This document shows positions 56,226-64,000 of a stretch of 64,000 nt of DNA, piece after piece (positions within the stretch are counted from its first letter, which is position 1; the number at the start of each line of letters is the position of its first letter). Both the position numbers and the translations under genes were made by a program. A model generated the notes under the pieces. That model saw only the letters and a list, made by a program, of their open reading frames with translations, made no database searches and was not told the origin of the DNA. Source of the DNA: Kingdonia uniflora (Eukaryota; Streptophyta; Magnoliopsida; Ranunculales; Circaeasteraceae); the NCBI GenBank assembly GCA_014058105.1, contig JACGCM010000779.1:558001-622000 (forward strand), given 5' to 3'.

Positions 56226-56719
56226 TGTAGTAGTATATTCCTCAGATTTGACAAGAATAAACCAGCAAAGCATAATCGAAGATAGCCATACATGATCGAA
56301 GGTCATTATTCAAGAAGTTACTTCAAGTCTTCGACCTGGCTAAAGTAACCGTTGTGCCTGATCAAGAAAAGAGCTGTTAAAGATTCGCGAAGTTCGCCCA
56401 CTCCCCTCGGAATAGGAGATTATTTCTTTCTTCTTGTAAACTGCTTATGTTTACTATAAATATAGGCAGAGGATAGATGATAAAAGACCAGACAATCCGC
56501 AAACTTTACCATTTTGTTACTTCTTAACCATACTATTACTCCATATTATGTAATAACTAGCAATATACTAGATTTTACATCAAAATCCACCTCAAGGTCG
56601 TGGTTTTTCTTAGCTTTTACTGAGTTTTCCATGTAAAATCTTGTTTATCTAGTCTTATTGCATTCTCTTTACGAATAACTATTGGCAAAGATTCTCCTTC
56701 CGGAAAATACGCCACTAGA
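56226..56719 (+). repeat. Tat-2 5' LTR
   Basis: Starts TGTAGTAGTATATTCCTCAG, like Tat-1 on its own strand, has TATA-like CTATAAATATAGGC near 56455 and ends near CTCCTTCCGGAAAATACGCC, two to three bases before the PBS. Confidence 0.8.
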
Positions 56720-56721
56720 AT

Positions 56722-56739
56722 TGGCGCTATCTGTGGGAA
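56722..56739 (+). other. Tat-2 primer-binding site
   Basis: TGGCGCTATCTGTGGGAA, two changes from the Tat-1 PBS. Confidence 0.7.
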
Positions 56740-56780
56740 TTACCACACTTTTTTACCACCACTGATCTAAACACCATTCG

Positions 56781-58370
56781 ATGATAAACATAAACCTGAG
56801 AAGCCATTCCAGTAACATAAGAGATCATGAAATACCAGGAACTGTCGATCTACACGATGTAGTACTCGAGCTTTAGAAACAGATGGCTATAAAAAAACCC
56901 AAAGACTGGAAGATCAGCGTGTCCACGCTCAAGCTCTTCAAACGGAGAGAGACGAACAAAGGAAAGCCTTAGATCAACAAAGTCAAACACATCAGAAAGA
57001 AATGAAAAAAACTGAGGAGAATACAAGATCGACTCACTGGTCGGTAGATGTCCCCTCCACTCGCCCGGAGTGAGCATAAATTAAGAGCAATTCAATGTGA
57101 TGATCAACCAAGGGAAGACGAGCTACAAATTTCTCGATCCAGATCTGGGAATCCAAGCAGAGCTTTTCAACATTTTGGTTTAGCATCCTCAGCATCAACA
57201 ACTCAAGGAAGTCGAGGCACGCATCATCAGACCCCCTCGCCTGAAAGAAGACCAATCAGGGATCGATTGAGACCAGGAGAACAGGGAGATTTCGTTCCTC
57301 AGGTTCCAGCCTTACCATTTCCCCCGCACCAGTTTGTCGCCTTGGACGATCTCAGCAATAAAATTCAGGCCATAAAATCTGATATTCCAGGCCGAAAATC
57401 CGCGCTTGATAGAATCGAGACAAACCCCATCTCCCCTCATCTCGAAGTTATGCCCATCTCAAAAAAAATTTATATGCCCAAATTTATTTAATATATAGGC
57501 CTGACTGACCCCCTTACCCATGTTCGACACTTCAAAGTCGCAGTTGGGTTATATTCCAAACTTGACTAGATGCTGTATAGGCTATTCAACATGAGCCTGA
57601 AGGAAGAACTGCTCCGGTGGTTCCACACTATTTAAGAGGCCTCTATCACCACATTCAACCAGTTGCAACATCTTTTTAAATCTAATTACGCTCAAGCTAG
57701 AGAGCGAGAAATTACTGTCGATTCCTTGTTTTACTTCGAACAAGGCGCAAAAGAGACCTTGGCAAGATTTTATAAACGCTTCCTACAGGAAACAAGGAAA
57801 ATTAGGAACTTAGACCCTAAAATTGTTGTTCCAGCATTCACCTTTGCCCTGCACATTGACTCAAAGTTTCGAGAAGAGCTTACTCTGCACATGCCGTGAA
57901 CAATCACATAAATGATTAATGTAGTTAATAATTACATCGAGTTGGAGCGATAAAATAAAAGATAAGATGAAGAGCTCATCTATCATCCATTCTAGAGATA
58001 CGTCTTTGACCCCATCCCAACGACTGGCCACTACTGAAGCACCCAAGCAACGCGACAAAAACAACGACAACAATAGAAGAAGGGACAATAAACCTGACAG
58101 ACCTGTCCCAGTTCTACCGCCAATGACAACGACTCTCTCCGCTATCTTGCCGACGATAAAGGGAGATAAGTGTTATCGCGCACCACAAACTACTCATGAT
58201 CTTCCCAACAGGCCTCTATGTCAGTATCACAATGTGCATAGTCACAAAACTGACAACTGCTACTCCCTCATGCGAATCTTTCATCGTATCCTATTAGCTG
58301 GTAGACTCCACAATTATGTCATCGACATCCAAAAGTTTCTCGAAAATAAAGCAAAAAATAAAGAGGTATA
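56781..58370 (+). pseudogene. Tat-2 gag
   Basis: Starts at ATG 56781 (MININLRSHSSNIRDHEIPG). Open pieces include 57048-57491 (FQHFGLASSASTTQ, DDLSNKIQAIKSD, PHLEVMPIS) and 57663-57899 (capsid end). At 58219-58260 is the CX2HX4HX4C motif CQYHNVHSHKTDNC. A TAA near 57490, others near 57567 and 57634, and a TAA near 58370 interrupt it. Gag forms the virus-like particle in the cytoplasm. Confidence 0.8.
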
Positions 58371-58469
58371 GCAAAATCAGGTCCAGGGGCAAGCTCGCCA
58401 CCTGTATATGATCGAGATTGAGAAAGGGAAGAAAGAAAACAAGATGATCGGATTACGTTTTACTATAAA

Positions 58470-59000
58470 ATGACCTCCTCAGACAAATCAGCTAAACTTC
58501 TTCCAAGCTCGAGTAAATCGAAGCGTTCTTACCATATCACCTTCGATGACTGTGATACCAGCCATGTTAAATACCCTCATGATGACCCTCTCATCATTAT
58601 ACTTAAAGTCGGGCAGGACTACCTATATACGTTTCTCATCGATACCGAAAGCGCAACATATGTATTGTTCAGAAGAGCAATTGAAGTCCTAGGCCTCGCA
58701 GATTCCGTAAAAGCTTCAGCAACAACAATAACCGGCTTCAATGGTTAAAAAAAATCTGCTACTGGAGAGATTACTCTGCCAGTTCAGGCGGGTTCAGAAA
58801 CTACATTCGTAAAATTCCTTGTCATCGATGCAGAGTCCAAATATTTGGGAATTTTGGGACGCAGTTGGTTACATTCACTCAAAACAGTGCCTTCTACATA
58901 TCATCTAGCACTGCATTTTCCAACAGATCACGAAATCTATGAAATCAAAGGCAGCCAAGCAGTTGCACAAATGTGCAAAAATGTTACAACCACCCTCATA
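58470..59000 (+). pseudogene. Tat-2 protease region
   Basis: HITFDDCDTSHVKYPHDDPL leads to LIDTESATYVLFRRA, where the aspartic protease active site (D-T/S-G) should be; Gly is replaced by Glu (58641-58655). Downstream FLVIDAESKYLGILGRSWLH-like sequence matches the 'YN.ILGR..L' protease end. A TAA at about 58747 interrupts. Confidence 0.6.
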
Positions 59001-60135
59001 CAATAAAACTTCTCAAAGAATAGCAACTACAGCAAAAAGAATCACCCATATTTGAGTACCATGACGCCGAGATGGTCGAATTTATTGAACTCGATGGTCC
59101 GGGACGCACAACCTTCATCGGCTCCAAGTTGTCAACCGAATAAAAAGAGGCCATGATACAGCTACTTAAGAAGAACATCGACATCTTTGCCAGGACTTTC
59201 CAAGAAATCCCTGACATCGATCCCTCAATCGCGTCCCACCGACTTAACCTCCTTCTAGACAGTAAAGCTATTATTCAAAAATGATAGAATTTAGTTTCCC
59301 GACTCCGCGATGCAATGAACGAAGAAATTGATTAACTCCTTCAGGTAGGATTTATTTGGGAAACTCGGTATCCGAAGTGGGTTTCTAATATCGTTGCGGT
59401 ACCGAAGAAAAATGGCAAAATCAGGGTTTGTGTTGACTTCACAGAACCCAGCAAGTTCACACCCAAAGACAATTTTCCGCTACCACTAATTCCGCAACTT
59501 CTCGAATCAGTCGCAGGGCATGAATTTCTTTCTATGATGGGTGCAACCTCTGGTTATAACCAGGTTTCATTCACCGAAGAAGATCAGGGAAAATAACCTT
59601 TGTTACCGAAAGAGGTCTCTACTATTACACGGTAATGCCTTTTAGTTTAAAGAATACATGAGCTACTTACCAGAGACTTGTGACTAAAATGTTTAAAGAT
59701 CATCTCGGCACAATTATGGAAGTCTACATCGATGATATGATCTACAAAAGCTTAAAACGAGAAGATCACCCCAGTAACCTCCAAACCATTTTTGATATTC
59801 TTCGCAAGTACCAAATGAAACTCAACCTAGAGAAATGCCAATTCGGAGTCACATCTGGTATGTTTTTAGGGAATCTGGTCAGAATAGGAGGGATTAAAAT
59901 TGATCCAGCACAAATCAAAGCACTCATCATGATGCCATCTCCACGAATAAAAAAAGATGTACAAAAATTTGCTGGCAAGATCGCCGCTCTTCACAGATTC
60001 ATCTCAAAATCATCTGATCGATGCCAACTTCTTTACTTCCTTCTTCGTGGCAATCCCACTCCTCTTTCGAGCAAACACCAAAAGGAAATTATTTGGACTC
60101 CTGACTGTGAGTTGGTTTTCCAAGATCTTAAGTGA
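59000..60135 (+). pseudogene. Tat-2 reverse transcriptase
   Basis: Reads RLNLLLDSKAIIQK, WVSNIVAVPKKNGKIRVCVD and FPLPLIPQLLESVAGHEFLS in one damaged frame, then an open 151-residue stretch (59680-60135). The latter contains the YIDD catalytic box (59725-59736), MKLNLEKCQFGV and the RNase H linker. Stops near 59284, 59332 and 59596 and frame changes inactivate it. Confidence 0.85.
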
Positions 60136-60139
60136 TACT

Positions 60140-61282
60140 TAGGGCATCCTCCTATAATGAGTACTCCAACTGATGGAGAATCACTTACAATGTACTTATC
60201 CACAACTGAAGACTCCATCCGTTCCGTCCTTATTCAAGAAGATGGCAAAGTAAAAAAACTAATCTACTTCATCAGCAAAATACTTATGCCTGCTAAAAAA
60301 AGATACACAACAGTAGAAAAATAGCTACTCGCCCTGGTCTACAGTTCTCAAAAACTTTGTCCTTATTTTCAAGCTCATTCCATCAAAATCATCACCAAAT
60401 ACCCCCTCAAACTAGCACTCTCCAAAAAAGAAATTTTTTGAAGAATCCAGCAGTGGTCTATTTTTCTTGGAGAATTAAACATTTCCTTCGAACCTCAGAT
60501 ATCAGTCAAGGGTCAAGCACTGGCTGACTTTTTGGTAGATTTTCCCGTCGAGGACCCCAATTGGGAAGAACTCGAAGAAATCTTCACAAATGACTCAATT
60601 GCAGAACTAGACACATAGTCCAAAACTCAGGTTAGAAACTTTTATAGATGGGTTGCCAGAACCACAAGGATCAGTGATTGGCATCGTTCTCATTGCACCT
60701 TCCTATCATCAAATCAAGAAAGCTATCAAGCTAAACTTCTATACTACCAATAATAAGACCAAATATGAAGGAGTCTTACACGGTCTCGATCTCGTACTGA
60801 CTCTCAGATCAGAAGAATTAACAGCCTATGTCGACTCTTTACTCGTGGTAAATCATTACAATAAATTTTTTAAAACAACATGAAAAATAGTTGATTACGC
60901 AGCTCTGGTCGATGAAAAGATGCAAAAATTCAAACATGCAACAATTTCTTACTTACCACGACAAGAAAATCGACATGCCGATGTGCTAGCTTATATCGCT
61001 GCCATGTTAGGAGACAGTGAAAAACAATCTTTAGAAATTGAAATCATCAAGCATTCCGGCCTTGATATAATGTCAACACTCCAGATCACCATTGCTGAAG
61101 ATGAAGACCCTAAAGACTGGAGGAGACCATTATATGCGTACCTCAACTCCAACATCATCCCTAGTAACAAAGAAGAAGCTCGATCACTTTTGACCAAGTA
61201 CCCCAGATTCACCGTCCAAGATCACATCTTATATCAAATCGCAGGAGGGGGACCACTTACCGAATGCATCTCGCAGAAATAA
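60140..61282 (+). pseudogene. Tat-2 RNase H and linker to integrase
   Basis: The first RNase H-like part is fragmented (60140-60620). The second is partly open (60653-60883) with IKLNFYTTNNKTKYEGVLHG and the DSLLVVNHY motif. Next ENRHADVLAYIAAMLGDSEK (within 60920-61282) matches the same place in Tat-1, leading into the integrase zinc-binding region. Confidence 0.7.
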
Positions 61283-61289
61283 ACTCAGA

Positions 61290-62348
61290 TCAAAATTAGA
61301 GAACTTCCTGAAGGTATCTGTGGCGCACATATTTCAGGAAGATCATTAGCCCGACGCGCATTTACACAAGGATTATACTGGCCTAAGATGAGACATGATT
61401 GCGAAGATTTTGTGTATAAATATTACAAATGCCAAATCCACGCCCAAGACATCGAAAGTCCAGCCCTCAACTTTCATATTTGCAATGTCCTCTGGCCGTT
61501 CAAACGATGGGAAATCAACATCATTGGACCTTTCCATCTAGCATCGGGATTCCGATGGTTCGTCCTAGTCGCCACTGATTACTTTACAAAATGGGTTGAA
61601 GCAGTTCCTCTCTGCCATACTGATGAAAATGAAGTCATTAAGTTCCTGTGGGAGCACATCATCACCAGGTTTGTCTGTCCACAAATGATACGCTCCGGTA
61701 ATGGTAAACAATTCATCAGTGCTAAAGTACTTACTTCCTTCCATAAATACAAAATCTAGCTAACAACATCCACACCATATTATCCTTAAGGCAACGGACA
61801 AGCTAAAGCCATTAACAAAAGCATCAAATCAGGGTTACGCAAGCGTCTCGATGATAATAAGGGGCGATGAGTGGATGAGTACTCAGTGTTCTCTGGGCCT
61901 ACCGAACCACTTCTCGAGTTTCTACAGGCTGCACTCCATTCATGATGGCTTTTGGTACCGAAGCAGTCATACCTTCTGACATCGATCTACCAACTATCCG
62001 ACGGAAAATTCCAGATGAAGACAATAAACTCGGTCTCCTTTGTAACCTCAATTGGATAGAGGAAACCCGCGACAAGGCCATTAAGAATTTGAGACGATAC
62101 CATGACACATTGAAAGTTGCATACAACAAAAAAGTTTGTAAATGGAAATTTGGTATTGGAGACCTTGTCCTACGACGGATCCAAGATAGTACTCGGCCTA
62201 AAATTCTAGAAAATTATTAGAAAACTGGGAAGGGCCATACATTGTTAGTAACAAAACAGATAGTGGAACTTATTTGTTAATGATTAAAGATGAAATACAT
62301 CTCAAATATCTATGGAACACTGCTCAGCTGAAACTATTTTACAGATGA
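61290..62348 (+). pseudogene. Tat-2 integrase, catalytic residues changed
   Basis: A zinc-binding-like segment (MRHDCEDFVYKYYKCQIHA) and core are open at 61388-61759: WEINIIGPFHLASG and DYFTKWVEAVPLCHTDE, then IRSGNGKQF. The first catalytic Asp is Asn (IN instead of ID) and the second is Gly (SGNG instead of SDNG); Tat-1 keeps both. The C-terminal part (61942-62220 and on) includes MAFGTEAVIPSDIDLP and ends LKLFYR at 62348 after a frame change near 62215. Confidence 0.8.
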
Positions 62349-62398
62349 CACTGTAACCGTTTTCATCGATTCAAATAAACAAATTTTGTTATTAGTTT

Positions 62399-63065
62399 CC
62401 TCCTTACTATTTCGATTTGATCTCAATCTATACTTGTCAAGTATGCATTAGACAAACAATATCCTTACTATTTCGATTTGATATCGATCTATACTTGACA
62501 AGTATGCATCAGACAAACAACCTCCTTACTATTTTGATTTGATTTCTGTCCATACTTGTCAAATATGGATAAGATAAATAATATCCTTACTATTTCGATT
62601 TGATCACGATCCATACTTGAAAAGTATGCATCAGGTAAAAAATATCCTTATTATTTCGATTTGATCTCGATCCATACTTGACAAGTATGCATCAAACAAA
62701 CAATATCCTTACTATTTCGATTTGATCTTGATCTATACTTGACACGTATGTATTAGATAAACAATATCCTTACTATTTTGATTTGATCTCGTCCATACTT
62801 GACAAGTTTGTATTAGACAAACAATATCCTTGCTATTTTTGATTTGATCTCGACCCATTCTTGACAAGTATGCATTAGGCAAACAATATCCTTACTATTT
62901 TAATTTGATCTCGATCTATACTTGACAAGTATGCATCAGACAAATAACTCCTTACCATTTTTGATTTGATCTCAACCCATACTTGATCAGTATGCATAAG
63001 ATAAACAAAATCCTTACTATCTTGATTTTCTCTTGTTCAATACTTAACAAGTACACCTAAGGACT
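62399..63065. repeat. 61-bp satellite array, about 11 units, palindrome in each
   Basis: Units start ATCCTTACTATTTCGATTTG about every 61 bp (62401, 62462, 62523, 62584, 62645, 62706, 62767 and so on). Each contains TACTTGACAAGTATGCAT or a variant; TACTTGACAAGTA is a perfect palindrome around its central base. The array lies between the pol stop and the antisense gene. Confidence 0.93.
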
Positions 63066-63499
63066 ATCATTCAATTTCATGCAAACAATATCCAACTAGA
63101 GGATATTCTACTTCGCGCTCTTTACTTATCGAATAACCTCTGACAGAACTTTTGTTCTTCTCAAATCTAAATACTGATACCCATCTAAGGATATACATCT
63201 GGTACTCATTCTCATTACTTGCCATTTCATGGCCATCTTTCAGATATCACGTGCACAAGCATTCCTTACCTATCTGCTGCAATCTATAGTCACATTCGAT
63301 AATATCGCTTTATCAAATCTACTTCTTAGAATTATTTACAAAACACATGCACAATTTTTTTTTCAGAATAAATTTTTTTTTGCAACACAAATATTCATCG
63401 CACACTGCAGATTAACTTTTTTTGGTCCCACTGACCATTTTTATACTTTCACCAACATAACACTGCTCACACAAGGTTTAACATTTTAGAAGGAGATTT

Positions 63500-64000
63500 T
63501 TATTTATTCATATTTAGGGCACCTTTGGGTACCTGCACATCTGCTACCTCCCCAGGACGAGCACCATTAGCCTCCATCATCATATCATCTTCGATAACTT
63601 TAGTTGCCCCACGTACTTCGAGAGTCTGGGGTACTTCGTGTTCTGAGTTATCATCGAAAGTAGCACCACCAGATTTTGTAAGCCCCTTGTAGAATTTTTT
63701 CCTTTCCTTCAACTCTTCATACTGTCTTACAAAATGCGCCTTCACTTCCCTACATATTTCCAGTTTCTCAGCGTTCATCTGAGCCCTTGCCTCATCGAGA
63801 AGTTTACCCTGCTCTAGCTCCAATACTTTTCGTACATCGGCAACTTGCTCCCTTACATCTTTTTCAAAGTTTGTTTTTTGTAACGCCAAAGCCTTCTTTT
63901 TATCTTTCTCTTATACTTTCTTCGCTTCACAAAGCGCAACTTCCCTCGCCTTTTTCACATCCAGCTTGTACCTATTCAACGTTGCATTCAACTTAGCCTT
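63500..64000 (-). pseudogene. Tat-2 antisense gene, C-terminal coiled-coil part
   Basis: On the - strand, KAREVALCEAKKV is followed by a TAA, then in the same frame [20 protein letters not shown] and [11 protein letters not shown] to the stop at 63500. It aligns with the Tat-1 antisense C-terminus (KAKEVAISEAKKA-stop, ALQKTNIEGDACEQ, FYKGL). Heptad-like Leu/Lys/Glu content indicates a coiled coil. The rest of the gene lies beyond the window. Function unknown; a stop occurs at the same codon in both elements (TAG in Tat-1, TAA in Tat-2). Confidence 0.7.

Larger units (their letters stand above)
56226..64000 (+). mobile_element. Second Tat-lineage gypsy element ('Tat-2'), 3' end outside window
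   Basis: Same family as Tat-1 in opposite orientation: 5' LTR (56226-56719), PBS, gag (56781 on), protease, RT, RNase H and integrase (to 62348). A 61-bp satellite and a convergent antisense gene (64000-63500 and beyond) follow. All protein domains align with Tat-1 and are broken by stops at mostly different sites. The 3' LTR is not in the window. Confidence 0.9.

Noticed and set aside
62399..63065. CRISPR-like array of palindromic repeats
   Set aside because: The units are contiguous with no unique spacers, and the context is a plant retrotransposon.

Overview
The window looks like nuclear DNA of a flowering plant, most likely a eudicot. It is AT-rich and holds spliced coatomer exons with GT-AG introns, a eukaryotic initiator tRNA-Met, an L-type lectin receptor kinase pair and plant-type transposable elements (Ty1/copia, Ty3/gypsy of the Tat lineage, L1-like LINE, hAT and PIF/Harbinger-like elements). 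All calls come from reading the sequence; no database search was run.

Host genes are few. The last six exons of delta-COP (coatomer subunit delta) lie at 3046-6364 on the + strand. Its upstream intron carries a copia element interrupted by a hAT-like element, and a downstream intron carries a solo LTR. An initiator tRNA-Met lies at 7821-7892. Two tandem L-type lectin receptor kinases lie at 44913-46979 (intact) and 48102-50206 (one-base frameshift in the kinase domain).

Most of the rest is nested transposons. At 8653-20975 there is a full-length Tat-lineage gypsy element (Tat-1) on the - strand with matched 475-bp LTRs. At 56226-64000 a second Tat copy (Tat-2) lies on the + strand and runs off the window. 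Between them lie: a degenerate gypsy derivative with minisatellites (21021-23971); two copies of a small non-autonomous LTR family (A, 23972-25868, and B, 42394-44259); a 5.6-kb hAT-like shell with nested DNA elements (26018-31622); a tandem element with three LTRs and two internal domains (32243-39748) whose primer-binding site was hit by a copia element (33400-38216); an L1-like element with ORF1 only (40351-42380); and a gypsy fragment Z lacking pol (50263-53830).

The most interesting material is antisense coding capacity in the Tat-like elements. Tat-1 carries, opposite to gag-pol, a long gene resembling the plant 'putative gypsy type transposon' family. It has two GT-AG introns and a coiled-coil C-terminus, and Tat-2 carries a homologous antisense C-terminus. 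Next to the 3' LTR are about 100-residue antisense mini-genes, two in Tat-1 and one in Z, each with its own TATA box. Long antisense ORFs are known in the Tat lineage; I do not recognise the mini-gene family. Between pol and the antisense gene, Tat-2 has an array of about 11 units of 61 bp centred on a palindrome that Tat-1 carries once.
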